DNA from: an uncultured Treponema sp.
Lineage (GTDB): Bacteria; Spirochaetota; Spirochaetia; Treponematales; Treponemataceae
NCBI GenBank assembly: GCA_934718065.1
Contig: CAKUZR010000017.1
Location: 1-38,558 of the forward strand
Length of the DNA: 38,558 bases
Direction: 5' to 3'
Part shown: piece after piece, positions 1-8,964 of the stretch
How the letters are laid out: each line of letters opens with the position of its first letter
Position numbering within the stretch: the first letter of the stretch is position 1
The notes under the pieces: generated by a model
The model's input: only the letters and a program-made list of their open reading frames with translations
Told to the model about the DNA's origin: nothing
Database searches by the model: none
Program-made: the position numbers and the translations under genes

Positions 1-70
1 TATCGCCTGGGTTCCGCAGAATCTCTTCAGCGTATCACAATACCGCTTGTTCGTTTACTTTTTTATCATG
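1..70 (-). pseudogene. Possible start of a gene running off the left edge, interrupted by a stop
   Basis: Read on the minus strand, an AGGAGG ribosome site lies directly before an ATG at about 70, but the frame reads Met-Ile-Lys-Lys and then TAA. After that stop the same frame stays open to the window edge and encodes a basic, cysteine-containing stretch (TNKRYCDTLKRFCGTQAI). This could be a gene broken by a nonsense change, or chance. The ribosome site is only one base from the ATG, which is too close for normal use. No family is recognisable. Confidence 0.18.
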
Positions 71-536
71 CCTCCTTTTACAATGAATAACCAATTCTAA
101 AAATGTCATCACCAAATTTTACGATTAATTTTACAAACCTTTATCTTAATTTGACTTTATCAGTTTACCCCCCCCCGTCAATAGTATTCACACATAATTT
201 CCCCCTTATCTCCTTCCCTTTTTTCCCCTAAGAATCCAACCAAAATCTACAATAAAATCAACTGATTTCTCTTGTTTTCTAAAAAAGTACCTTGATATTT
301 CTGTAAAAGTATCAAGTTACTTTTACAGAAACAAACTTGATTTCACCCAAAAACTCCTGTCAAATCACTTTAAAACAAACTAAGAATTGACTGTAAAACA
401 AGCAGGAATCAGCAATATCCCAGCGCGCAAAACCAGCAGGAACAGGCATAAACATTTCAGACCGCTGCAAGAATTCAAACTGATTCTGGGCAATATTCTA
501 AATTCCATGTTATAATTAAGAAAAGGAGTCCTTGCC
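71..536. other. Non-coding leader region upstream of the Abi-like gene
   Basis: No convincing gene lies in this stretch. It holds a C-tract near 170, a perfect inverted repeat at 298-331, and a TATAAT box near 511-516 followed by the AAGGAG ribosome site of the next gene. The + strand is clearly richer in C than G, as in the rest of the left flank. Confidence 0.6.
298..331. repeat. Perfect 14-bp inverted repeat with overlapping alternative arms
   Basis: TTTCTGTAAAAGTA (298-311) and TACTTTTACAGAAA (318-331) are exact reverse complements separated by TCAAGT. A second pairing overlaps it: CTTGATA (291-297) can pair with TATCAAG (310-316), and a further ACTTGAT lies at about 334. It could be an operator, an intrinsic hairpin or a two-state RNA. 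There is no T-tract after it, so a simple terminator is unlikely. Confidence 0.6.
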
Positions 537-1481
537 ATGTCCAAAAAAGATGAAACTGCCGGCGCAAAATCACCTAAGCTCACTGTGCCGGAGATTTTAG
601 ACTACTGTAAAAACACTCTGGGTATCACTTTCAACCTGATGGACGAGGAAAAAGCAAAGACTTTCCTTGAAAAGAACAATTTTTTCTTCCGGCTTAAGCA
701 GTACTGTTCAACTTGCACCGAGCGGACAAAAAGCGGCAAATACATTGGACTTGATTTCGGGCATCTTGTTGAGCTTTCTACCATTGATATGTTCCTTAGG
801 AAGATTCTCCTGAAAATGACAATCGACCAGGAGCATTATCTTAAAGTCAAGCTTGTAAACGACTGCCAGAACAATCCGAATGATGACGGATATGAAGCTG
901 TGGAAAAGTTTCTTGAATGCCATCCAAAAATCAAAGACAGCCTTTCCCAAATCAACAGAATTTCCAGCTACGGTGAAAATTCTTTAGAAAAATACGTTTC
1001 ATCTCCTGCTGTATGGAATTTTGTTGAGATGGTCAATTTTGCAGATTTTATCAGCTTCTACGCTTTTTACTACGAGTTTATGAATATAAAATGCGAATAC
1101 ACAAAGCACTTTGAATCTGTCCGCCGAATCCGTAATGCCTGCGCCCACAACAAGTGCATGCTTTCTTCTTTTAAGCCTGTTCCGGGATTCAAGCCCGACT
1201 TGGAAACAAGCTTTGAACTGCTGGGCGGAAACATTGGCATTGGAAACGGAACTATCTCCAGCTGCATGAAAGTTCCTCTGCTAAATGACTTTGCGGTAAT
1301 GCTTTCAGTTTATACAAGGCTGATTTCTTCTCCAAAAATCAAGGAAATCACAATTCAGGAAATCAAAGACTTTTTTGACGGCCGCATGATTTACAGAAAG
1401 CAATACTTTGAGAACAATATTGACATTAAAAACGCCTACCAGTTCGCAAGAAAAACTCTGGATTATTATTCTGGGAAATAG
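537..1481 (+). CDS. Abi_2 (AbiD/AbiF-like) abortive-infection protein with HEPN motif
   Basis: A 314-residue protein resembling the Abi_2 family, HEPN-fold proteins linked to phage abortive infection. A HEPN-type RNase signature R-x4-H is visible as R199-N-A-C-A-H204, in a helical context typical of the C-terminal half of the family. The N-terminal third contains the family-like segment FFFRLKQYC followed by the charged LVELSTIDMFLRKILL helix. The ATG at 537 follows AAGGAG with 8-nt spacing. It stands alone, with no partner gene directly adjacent, and precedes the hemerythrin-addBA genes by about 150 bp. Known in the family: AbiD1/AbiF-type proteins abort phage infection, probably by RNA cleavage. 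Inferred: an antiphage or stress RNase here. The fold call is moderately sure, the substrate unknown. Confidence 0.7.
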   Translation: MSKKDETAGAKSPKLTVPEILDYCKNTLGITFNLMDEEKAKTFLEKNNFFFRLKQYCSTCTERTKSGKYIGLDFGHLVELSTIDMFLRKILLKMTIDQEHYLKVKLVNDCQNNPNDDGYEAVEKFLECHPKIKDSLSQINRISSYGENSLEKYVSSPAVWNFVEMVNFADFISFYAFYYEFMNIKCEYTKHFESVRRIRNACAHNKCMLSSFKPVPGFKPDLETSFELLGGNIGIGNGTISSCMKVPLLNDFAVMLSVYTRLISSPKIKEITIQEIKDFFDGRMIYRKQYFENNIDIKNAYQFARKTLDYYSGK

Positions 1482-1538
1482 CAACATTCTTTCCAAACAA
1501 AGCGGTTTCATCTTCCTGCCCCCTAGCTTCTATATCTT

Positions 1539-1567
1539 TTGCCTAATTCTGCAATAAGAAGTATAAT
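1539..1567 (+). promoter_or_regulatory. Sigma-70 promoter for the hemerythrin-addBA genes
   Basis: TTGCCT (1539-1544), a 17-bp spacer and TATAAT (1562-1567) lie about 60 bp before the bacteriohemerythrin start. Since addB and addA follow with tiny gaps, this probably drives all three genes. Confidence 0.6.
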
Positions 1568-1628
1568 TGTTTCAGGCGCCGGGATTGAACTGAATCCTCC
1601 GCAAAATCAAAATTAAGGAAGAAATTTT

Positions 1629-2051
1629 ATGGCTGATGCGATGAAAAAAATCGAATGGGACGATGCTTATCTTTTGGGAATTCCTGAAATTGATATGCAG
1701 CACAAAAAACTTATTTCCATTGCTAACGAACTTTACGATGTTGTATGCGGAAACGAATCTGACTACAAGCTCAAAATGTCGATGGTTTTGAAAAAGCTCA
1801 CTGACTACACTGAATATCATTTTACAAGCGAGGAGCAGCTTCAGAAAAAAATCGGCTATGCCGGCTACGAAACCCACAAGACCACGCACGATTACTTCAT
1901 CAAGGAAGTTAATTTCCAGATTCAGAAGCTTAACTCTGAAAGCAAAAACAATGTGCTTGGCTTCTACAACTACATTTCAACATGGGTTTTTAACCATATT
2001 GCAAAGGCCGACAAGCTTTGGGCAAACTTTATGAATCAAAAAAACGGATAA
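1629..2051 (+). CDS. Bacteriohemerythrin
   Basis: A 140-residue single-domain hemerythrin that binds O2 reversibly at a non-haem di-iron site. All expected ligands are visible: H25, H64 with E68 (HFTSE), H83 and H87 (HKTTH), and H123 with D128 (HIAKAD). The start IEWDDAYLLGIPEIDMQH is the family's typical N-terminus. The ATG at 1629 follows AAGGAAG. Known for the family: O2 storage, delivery or sensing in microaerophiles and anaerobes. Its stop is only 3 nt before addB, so it is probably co-transcribed with the DNA-break repair nuclease. Inferred: oxygen scavenging or sensing tied to DNA repair in an oxygen-sensitive host. Confidence 0.93.
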   Translation: MADAMKKIEWDDAYLLGIPEIDMQHKKLISIANELYDVVCGNESDYKLKMSMVLKKLTDYTEYHFTSEEQLQKKIGYAGYETHKTTHDYFIKEVNFQIQKLNSESKNNVLGFYNYISTWVFNHIAKADKLWANFMNQKNG

Positions 2052-2054
2052 AAA

Positions 2055-4856
2055 ATGACTGAAAATCTGATTGAAAAACTTCTTCTTGAAAATATAAAGA
2101 ATCAGTCCGCGTTTTTTGTGTTTCCAACGCAGACTTCCGCGGATTTATGGGCAGACAGAATTGTTTCAACGGGCAGCGCAAAAGCTGTTGCAATGGAACG
2201 TTTCCTTGTCTGGGACAAATTTAAAAGCTCTTCAATCAGAAGCAGGCAGCTTCAGAAAACTTCCGTGCCTTCTGCAATGCGCTCAATTTTTGTTTCAAAT
2301 TTAATAGAAGAAAACGCGCGGAAACCTTTTCTGAAGAATTTAATCTCTCCGGAATATGCGGACTCAGCATCTGGATTTACAAAATGGCTCGCAGGTCTTA
2401 TTCCTTCCCTTTTCACCTGGAAAAACCATTTTCAGAAATCGGGAATGCAGCCCGACCAGGAAGACCAGGATCTTCTGGAGCTTTACAAACGCTACAGCGA
2501 ATTCCTTGACCAGCACAATTTTTTTGATCCGGCCTGGGAAACTCCGCCGTTTGTTCCGGACGGAAACCATTATTTCATCTTTTTTCCGGAGATTCTTTCA
2601 GATTATTCCGAATACGAGCAGATTCTTGAAAATTCCCCGGAAAGCATAACCGCCGTCCACGTTCCGCAGGAAATTCTTTCGCAAAAGCCGCAGAACGTTC
2701 ATCTTATGCAGAATTCCCGCCAGGAAATCCGCGCCGTCTGCCTTCATCTTAGGCAGCTTCACGAGCAGAAAAATATTCCATGGAACGAAATTGCGGTGAG
2801 CGTTCCAGATTTGGAAAGCTACGGGCCGTATCTGGAGCGCGATCTGGAGATTTACCAGATTCCTTATGTAACAAAAAACGCGGAAGATTTGAATTCAACA
2901 GGCGCAGGCAATTTCTTCAGCCTGATTTTAAATTGCAAGCAGCAGAATTTCAGCTTTGAATCAATCAAAAATCTTCTATTAAATAACAATCTTCCGTGGA
3001 AAGACGAAAACCGGATTTTCAGCCTGATAGAATTCGGAAAAGAAAACAACTGCGTGTGCAGCTTTGAATTCAACAACGAAAAAATCGACATCTGGAGCAA
3101 ATCCTTTCAGAATCCAAAGGAAAATCCGGACGAGCAGTCCCGGCTTTTTTACGTCCAGCTGAAAAAAGATATAAATTCACTAGCAAACTCCAAGAATTTC
3201 GCCGAAATCAGAAGAAATTATTTCATTTTCCGCGAGCATTTTTTTGACATGAGCCTTTGCTCAGAAAATTCAGACAATATTTTAAGCCGGTGCGTCACAG
3301 AGCTGGCGGAACTTATAAATCTTGAGGAAAATTATCATTTCCAGCTTTCAAATCCGCTGAGTTTTTATTCAAGCTATCTTTCCGGAATAAAATATCTTGC
3401 GCAGACAAAGCAGCGCGGCGTTCAAATTCTTCCATATAAACTGGGTTCGTGCGCGCCGTTCAAAGCGCAGGTTGTTCTGGATTCAAGCCAGAGCGGACTT
3501 TCCGTTGTCTACAAGCAGCTTTCGTTTTTGCGCGACGACAAGCGGAAAATTCTTCTGAACGGCAAGGACGACCCGAACGTTTCAGAGCTTTTTGCAAAGC
3601 TTTATGAAATGAATTCAATTGAAGAGCCGGTTTTCTTCACCTGCGCTGAAAAAACTTTCACAGGATATGCGCAGGCTTCAAGCTATCTTTCAGAAATTGA
3701 ATTTAAAAACGATGAGAACCTGAAAAATCTTCTTGAAAACGATTTTTATCTGGATGAAAAGAAATTCTTCCTGAATCCTGAAGCCGGTTTTCCAAAGAAA
3801 ATCACCGGAACAGAAAAAAAAGGAATTGATTTTTGGAAAAACAGCCAGAAATTTCAGGAGCCGGACGTTTCAGAATCCATAAAAATTGAAAAGAACAAAA
3901 TCGCCGCGGGAAAACTTTTTTCCGCCGACAAGAAAATTCAAATTTCAAGCACAACGCTCAAAAATTTCTTCACCTGCCCGCGGCTCTGGGCAATCGAGGA
4001 AATCGGAAAACTTTCCGAGCAAAAGAACGAGGCCGAAATCGCCGACCACAGAATGCTCGGAAACCTTTACCACAAAATCTTCGAGCTTTTCTGCAAAGAG
4101 CTTAAAAGCCAGAATATTCCTCTTCAGATTGAAAACGACTCTCTTCCGGAAAATCTGATGAAAATTCTCCGCGAAAAAATAGACGAAGCCTTGCTCACGG
4201 AAAAAAACAGCTACCTTTCAAAGGAACTTTTGAAAACCACAAAATCCTCCGTGGCAAGAACCGCCGTGAACGCCGTTTCAACCTTCTCGAAAATTTTCCA
4301 GGGCTGCACAGTTTTCGCCTCGGAAGAAAAATATTTTTTCACCGATGAAGAAAAAAACTGCATTTTTAACGGAAGAATCGACTGCATTCTGCTTGACCCT
4401 TCAACAACGGAGCTTTTTCTTGTTGATTTCAAGAGTTTCACCAGCGCAATTCCGGAAAATTTCCTTTACGACGAATCTTCCGCCGCCTGGGAATTCCCTG
4501 ATTTCCAGATGCCGATGTATCTTTTTCTTCTGCAGAACCAGAAAAAGCCGCTCGAAGTTGAAAACTGCTGCTTTTTCAATGTTTCAAAGGCTGAAACAAC
4601 GCAAGTTTTCGGCCAGGAGCTGTGCGAGCGGATTCTAGCGGCAAAACCAAAATCAAAAAAGCCGAAAAATGCGCTTACCGCAGAAGATTTTGCGCCGACC
4701 AGGGAAAAATTCAGCGAAGCGGTGTCGCTTTTCATCCAGCGAATACAAGACAGCGATTTTTCAGTTTCAGACGAAGCGCAGAACTTTGAAACCTGCGGAA
4801 AATGCCGCTGCAAGGCTGTCTGCCGCCGAACATTCAACGTGAGCCGGCAAAATTAA
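2055..4856 (+). CDS. addB: AddB-type ATP-dependent nuclease subunit B (RexB)
   Basis: A 933-residue protein forming, with the next gene, an AddAB helicase-nuclease that resects double-strand breaks for RecA loading. The C-terminal PD-(D/E)XK nuclease is visible around residues 770-800 (GRIDCI followed by LVDFKSF, with the catalytic D-x-K). The AddB iron-sulphur cluster cysteines are present: one at TCPRLW, and three at the extreme C-terminus (C914, C917, C923; C-x2-C-x5-C spacing). The N-terminal helicase-like half lacks a Walker A motif, as is usual in AddB. It is shorter than the Bacillus protein (about 1166 aa). The ATG at 2055 comes 3 nt after the hemerythrin stop and has no strong ribosome site, which suggests translational coupling. 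An iteron-like site lies at 3177-3192. Confidence 0.9.
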   Translation: MTENLIEKLLLENIKNQSAFFVFPTQTSADLWADRIVSTGSAKAVAMERFLVWDKFKSSSIRSRQLQKTSVPSAMRSIFVSNLIEENARKPFLKNLISPEYADSASGFTKWLAGLIPSLFTWKNHFQKSGMQPDQEDQDLLELYKRYSEFLDQHNFFDPAWETPPFVPDGNHYFIFFPEILSDYSEYEQILENSPESITAVHVPQEILSQKPQNVHLMQNSRQEIRAVCLHLRQLHEQKNIPWNEIAVSVPDLESYGPYLERDLEIYQIPYVTKNAEDLNSTGAGNFFSLILNCKQQNFSFESIKNLLLNNNLPWKDENRIFSLIEFGKENNCVCSFEFNNEKIDIWSKSFQNPKENPDEQSRLFYVQLKKDINSLANSKNFAEIRRNYFIFREHFFDMSLCSENSDNILSRCVTELAELINLEENYHFQLSNPLSFYSSYLSGIKYLAQTKQRGVQILPYKLGSCAPFKAQVVLDSSQSGLSVVYKQLSFLRDDKRKILLNGKDDPNVSELFAKLYEMNSIEEPVFFTCAEKTFTGYAQASSYLSEIEFKNDENLKNLLENDFYLDEKKFFLNPEAGFPKKITGTEKKGIDFWKNSQKFQEPDVSESIKIEKNKIAAGKLFSADKKIQISSTTLKNFFTCPRLWAIEEIGKLSEQKNEAEIADHRMLGNLYHKIFELFCKELKSQNIPLQIENDSLPENLMKILREKIDEALLTEKNSYLSKELLKTTKSSVARTAVNAVSTFSKIFQGCTVFASEEKYFFTDEEKNCIFNGRIDCILLDPSTTELFLVDFKSFTSAIPENFLYDESSAAWEFPDFQMPMYLFLLQNQKKPLEVENCCFFNVSKAETTQVFGQELCERILAAKPKSKKPKNALTAEDFAPTREKFSEAVSLFIQRIQDSDFSVSDEAQNFETCGKCRCKAVCRRTFNVSRQN

Positions 4857-4885
4857 ATTGAAAAATTTCAAACTCCGAGGATTTT

Positions 4886-7800
4886 ATGCAGAGCAAACCC
4901 GAACAAAAACGAAAATTTGATGAATACCAGCAGAAAGCCATAAATATTTTAAGAAATTCAGTTGTAAGCGCAGGCGCAGGCTCCGGCAAGACAACAGTTC
5001 TTTCCGAGCGTTTTCTGCGTCTTGTCCAGCAGGAAAACTACAAGGTTGAAGAAATTCTTACGCTCACATTTACAAAAAAAGCCACAGTCGAAATGTCCGC
5101 GCGAATTTTCAAGGTTTTAAAGGAAAAAGCGCCCGACAAAGCCGCTGATTTTTACAAGGCGAACATAAAAACTCTGGACAGCTACTGCAGCTCCGTGGCA
5201 AAAATGGGCGCGCATTTCTACGGAATCACCCCGGACTTCACGCAGGACGACACAATCAGCGCGCAGATTCAGCAGCTTGCCCTTCCCTTCATTTTAAAAA
5301 ACCGCGACAACGAGGCAATCAAAACACTAGTAAACTCCAATGATTTTGAAAAAAAAGCCAGCGAAATTTTTGTTGAGCCGATTCTGGAAAATTCAACTGT
5401 AGCAGAACCGATTGATTTTGACCGCTCAACTGAAAACCAGATTCAGGCAGTCCTGAAAACTTGGAAAAAACTAGGAAGCAAAGCGGAAAACGCGCTCCTT
5501 CAGTTTGAAAAAGCCTACTCGGACTTTGACGGAAACCGCAGCACAAAATACATTCTTGCAATAAAGAACATAATAGAAGAAAAAAATCATCCTGAACTTC
5601 CGGAGCTTTCAGAAGAGGACATAAAAAATTCAAATGACGAAAAGTTCCTTCCGTTTTTGGAATATATTTCAGAAATTTGCAAAATTCCCCAGACAGGCGC
5701 GCCGAAAAACGCGGACGAACTGAAAGAAACACAGAACGAGCTGAAAAAAATCGCTCCGCAGGCTGCCTCGGTGATTGACTTTATTCCAAGCTACAAGCTG
5801 ATGAAATCGCTTCTGCCGCTTCTAAAGGAATTCCAGGAGCTGGCAAACAATCTGAAGCGAAGCACGGGCTTCCTTAGCTTCAAGGACATTGCGAACCTTG
5901 CGCTCTGCACTTTGCGCGACCATCCGGAAATACGCAGAATTGAAAAACAGAAATACAAGGCGATAATGATAGACGAATTCCAGGACAACAACAGCGACCA
6001 GCGCGACATGCTTTTTCTTCTTGCTGAAAAGCCGGAGCGAATGGAAAAAAGCGTTCCCGCGGCAGAAGAGCTTTGCCCTGAAAAACTGTTTTTTGTCGGA
6101 GATGAAAAGCAGAGCATTTACCGGTTCCGCGGCGCGGACGTTTCCGTGTTCAGGGCGCTTTCAAACGATTTTAAAGACGGAAATCTTAGCATGGCAACAA
6201 ATTACCGCTCAAAACCAGCGCTGATTGCGGCGTTCAACACAATTTTCGGCGGCTTCCCCTACCCTCCTTCAAAAAACGAGCAGATTTCAAGCCAGCCGTG
6301 TCCACCGTGTGTTTTTTTCACTGAACGGAAGGACTGCTCAGAAGTTCCGGGCTACGAGGCAGTCTACAAAAAAGTCACAATGCCCGAATCAGTTGAAAAA
6401 GAAATTGAAAACAGCCCGCAGATTTTCTCCCCGAAAATTCATTTTGCGCTCTACGATGTGAAAAAAAATGAGGAATTCAAAGGAAATTTAAATTTTCTTA
6501 CCGATGAAGCCGCCGAAGCTGAATGGGTTGCTCAAAAAATCAGCGGATTAATCCAAAACGGACAGAATCCAGGCGAAATCGCAGTTCTTTTCAGAAACTA
6601 CAGCCTTCAGCCGCTCTACGAACGGACATTCCTGAAGCACGGAATTCCATACAACACGGAAGTTGTAACCGGTTTTTTTGACGACGGGCCGGTGAACGAC
6701 ATAATTTCATTTCTCCGCCTTTGCGCCTACCAGGATGACACGCAGCCTTACGCGCAGCTCATGCGCTCGCCGATGGCAAACCTTTCAATAGAAGAAATCA
6801 ACGCGATTCTTTCTTGCGGCGAAAAACCTTTCCATGGCGATTTTTCTTCATTTTTAGACGGAAAAAGCCTTGCGCGCTACGAGCATTTGAAGTCAGAGTA
6901 CGAAAAAATAAAGGAAAGCGCAAAAAACAAGCCGCTCACAAAAATTATTTCTGAAATCTGGTACGATTTCGGCTACCGCTACGAAACTTTGTGGAATTCA
7001 ACAGTTTCTGTCTACGGAAAAATGTACGACCTCCTTTTTGAGCTTGCCCGAAAAGCGGAGCTTCAGAACCTTAGCATCGCGGCGTTCGTTGACAGCGTTG
7101 AAAAATACAAGGAAAAATCAAATTCGCTGGACGGAAAAACCGAAAAACTTGAAGGAATGGATATTCCGCTGGAACAGACTTCCGGCGTGCACATTCTTAC
7201 AATCCACAAAAGCAAAGGCCTTGAATACGACACAGTTTTTATCTGCGGAACGCACCGGAAAGGAAAAAACGAAACAAATTCAAAAGCCGTATACTGCAGC
7301 AAAAAATACGGAATTTCCGTGAACAATCCGGAATCCGAGCACCAGAATTATTTTTACCAGCTTGTTGACGAGGAAAACAAAAAAATGCAGAACGCGGAGC
7401 TGCGGCGGCTTACATATGTTGCCCTGACCCGCGCAAAAAAAGAAATTTTCATAACAAGCGGAAAATACTCGCCTTCAAAAGATTCGTCCGGATTCCTTCC
7501 GGGCGGAGAAAAAAATCCAGCCACGATTTTCAATGTTCTGGAACCGGTTTTCGATTTTTATTCACAGGAAGAAACAAATTCTCCGCTGCCTTTTGACACC
7601 GAGGAAATAAATTCTTTTCCGCGGACGATTGAAAATTCATCCGGAGCCGCAAAAAACAACGCAAATTCAAAAATTGAATTCCTGAACTTACTAGAAAACT
7701 CCAAGATTCTTCAAACTTCCGAGGAAATCATTCCCGACGAGCCGGATGAAAAATACGTTTCTCCTAGCAAACTCCATCCTGCCGACGAAGAATTAGAACT

Positions 7801-8386
7801 TCAGCCTGAAAACCTAAAGTTCGACAGCTCAGCGCCGTTCCAGGAAATCAACGAAATTGTGCAGAAAACAAAAAAATTCACATTTGAAAATTTCGGAACG
7901 ATTGCACACGCATACATGGAAGCCGCCGTTAAAAATATTGAAACGCCGTCTTATCCCGCAAAAGAAATTTCCGCGCTTGAAGACAAAACTGAATTCCTTG
8001 AAACAATAGACAAAATCTGCCGCCAGATGCAGAAAACTTTCATTGACTCGGAAATCGGAGCCGCGGCAAAAAATTCCGCCTGGAAAAAAACAGAATTTGA
8101 ATTCCGCGGAACAGCCGGAAAAAAAATCATCCGCGGAATAATCGACCTTGTGTTCAAAAATTCCGACGGAACTTTCACAATAATCGACTACAAGACGAAC
8201 CAGACAATTCAGCCGGAAATTTACGAAGCCCAGCTCACCTGCTACAAAAAAGTCATTTCAGACATGCTCGAAATTTCCCCGGAAAAAATCCGCTGCTATC
8301 TTTACTACTTAAGATTTGGAAAATTAGTTGAAATAAAAACTGAAAATTCTTTTAAAAATCTTGAAAATATTATTGACAACATCTGA
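4886..8386 (+). CDS. addA: AddA-type ATP-dependent helicase/nuclease subunit A
   Basis: A 1166-residue UvrD/RecB-family SF1A helicase with a C-terminal RecB nuclease. Motifs in order: Walker A AGAGSGKTT (29-37), Ia TFTKKA, II MIDEFQD, III VGDEKQSIYRFRGAD, IV NYRSKPAL, V TIHKSKGLEYD, VI YVALTRAKK, then the nuclease GIIDLV and IIDYKTNQ (D1101, K1103). It is the motor and second nuclease of AddAB. The ATG at 4886 follows CCGAGGA, 29 nt after addB. A strong terminator follows. Four iteron-like sites (5324-5339, 5462-5477, 7688-7703, 7761-7776) lie inside the gene, the third a full match to the consensus. Identity is very secure. Confidence 0.95.
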   Translation: MQSKPEQKRKFDEYQQKAINILRNSVVSAGAGSGKTTVLSERFLRLVQQENYKVEEILTLTFTKKATVEMSARIFKVLKEKAPDKAADFYKANIKTLDSYCSSVAKMGAHFYGITPDFTQDDTISAQIQQLALPFILKNRDNEAIKTLVNSNDFEKKASEIFVEPILENSTVAEPIDFDRSTENQIQAVLKTWKKLGSKAENALLQFEKAYSDFDGNRSTKYILAIKNIIEEKNHPELPELSEEDIKNSNDEKFLPFLEYISEICKIPQTGAPKNADELKETQNELKKIAPQAASVIDFIPSYKLMKSLLPLLKEFQELANNLKRSTGFLSFKDIANLALCTLRDHPEIRRIEKQKYKAIMIDEFQDNNSDQRDMLFLLAEKPERMEKSVPAAEELCPEKLFFVGDEKQSIYRFRGADVSVFRALSNDFKDGNLSMATNYRSKPALIAAFNTIFGGFPYPPSKNEQISSQPCPPCVFFTERKDCSEVPGYEAVYKKVTMPESVEKEIENSPQIFSPKIHFALYDVKKNEEFKGNLNFLTDEAAEAEWVAQKISGLIQNGQNPGEIAVLFRNYSLQPLYERTFLKHGIPYNTEVVTGFFDDGPVNDIISFLRLCAYQDDTQPYAQLMRSPMANLSIEEINAILSCGEKPFHGDFSSFLDGKSLARYEHLKSEYEKIKESAKNKPLTKIISEIWYDFGYRYETLWNSTVSVYGKMYDLLFELARKAELQNLSIAAFVDSVEKYKEKSNSLDGKTEKLEGMDIPLEQTSGVHILTIHKSKGLEYDTVFICGTHRKGKNETNSKAVYCSKKYGISVNNPESEHQNYFYQLVDEENKKMQNAELRRLTYVALTRAKKEIFITSGKYSPSKDSSGFLPGGEKNPATIFNVLEPVFDFYSQEETNSPLPFDTEEINSFPRTIENSSGAAKNNANSKIEFLNLLENSKILQTSEEIIPDEPDEKYVSPSKLHPADEELELQPENLKFDSSAPFQEINEIVQKTKKFTFENFGTIAHAYMEAAVKNIETPSYPAKEISALEDKTEFLETIDKICRQMQKTFIDSEIGAAAKNSAWKKTEFEFRGTAGKKIIRGIIDLVFKNSDGTFTIIDYKTNQTIQPEIYEAQLTCYKKVISDMLEISPEKIRCYLYYLRFGKLVEIKTENSFKNLENIIDNI

Positions 8387-8402
8387 ATTAAATGGTAACT
8401 TA

Positions 8403-8457
8403 TTATCAGCTTGTAAATAAGCTGATAAACTCTCTCCGATGCTCGTGAAAAACGAGC
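8403..8457 (+). other. Two hairpins between addA and its terminator
   Basis: TTATCAGCTT (8403-8412) pairs perfectly with AAGCTGATAA (8419-8428), and GCTCGT (8441-8446) pairs with ACGAGC (8452-8457). With the terminator that follows they make a compact three-hairpin unit of about 100 nt. It could be an mRNA 3' stabiliser or a small RNA; no known family is recognised. Confidence 0.5.
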
Positions 8458-8459
8458 GA

Positions 8460-8502
8460 CAGGGCTTCTGGATACGTTGTGTTCGGAAGCCCTGTTTTTT
8501 TT
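8460..8502 (+). terminator. Intrinsic terminator after addA
   Basis: CAGGGCTTC (8460-8468) pairs with GAAGCCCTG (8486-8494), extendable inward with wobble pairs to a long stem with a small loop, followed directly by eight T. It closes the hemerythrin-addBA unit. Confidence 0.9.
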
Positions 8503-8880
8503 GTAGAGCCACAGTTTCCTGAAAAATGCGCGAAATCCACCGCACCAACAAATCATCCAGATGTTGGTTTGCCGCGGCAAAAAATTTTGTTTCCGCGCAG
8601 AAATTCCTAGAGAAAAACACTGATTCCACGCGGATTTTCTGAAATTCAAAATATTCAAAAAACGGCATATATTTTCGCTAAAATGGATACATTATTGAAT
8701 CAACGTCGAAAAATGCGTTTTTCGATAAAAAACATATTAGATATATTAGATATATTACTTTTTATCTTACTTTTCTAATTAAATATATTAATTAAAATAT
8801 TACAAAATAAGCAATCTTTTTTATTATTTTATATCTAACCTTTATTATATTTTATCTAACTTTTATTACTATTTTTAATA
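8503..8880. other. AT-rich intergenic region upstream of parA with repeated motifs
   Basis: No gene is seen. The region from about 8726 to 8930 is extremely AT-rich, a candidate unwinding element. An exact hairpin (TCGAAAAA 8706-8713, TTTTTCGA 8718-8725) marks its left border. A 9-bp tandem repeat ATATTAGAT occurs at 8734 and 8743 with a degenerate third copy, and TATCTAAC occurs twice at 8832 and 8853, 21 bp apart. TTAGATA and TATCTAA are inverse versions of one motif, so this may be the partition centromere or operator of the adjacent par genes. Confidence 0.5.
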
Positions 8881-8886
8881 ATATTA

Positions 8887-8920
8887 TTGATTAGTTTTAT
8901 TATTTATGTTAGAATTCTAA
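8887..8920 (+). promoter_or_regulatory. par operon promoter with palindromic operator
   Basis: TTGATT (8887-8892), a 17-bp spacer and TAGAAT (8910-8915) form a sigma-70 promoter. A perfect 12-bp palindrome TTAGAATTCTAA (8909-8920) covers the -10 box and resembles the TTAGATA motif upstream, so it is a plausible repressor site for the ribbon-helix-helix protein encoded in the same operon. Confidence 0.55.
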
Positions 8921-8964
8921 TATTCTCAAAAAGAAAAATTTCAAATTTTTCAAGGAGGCCCGAA

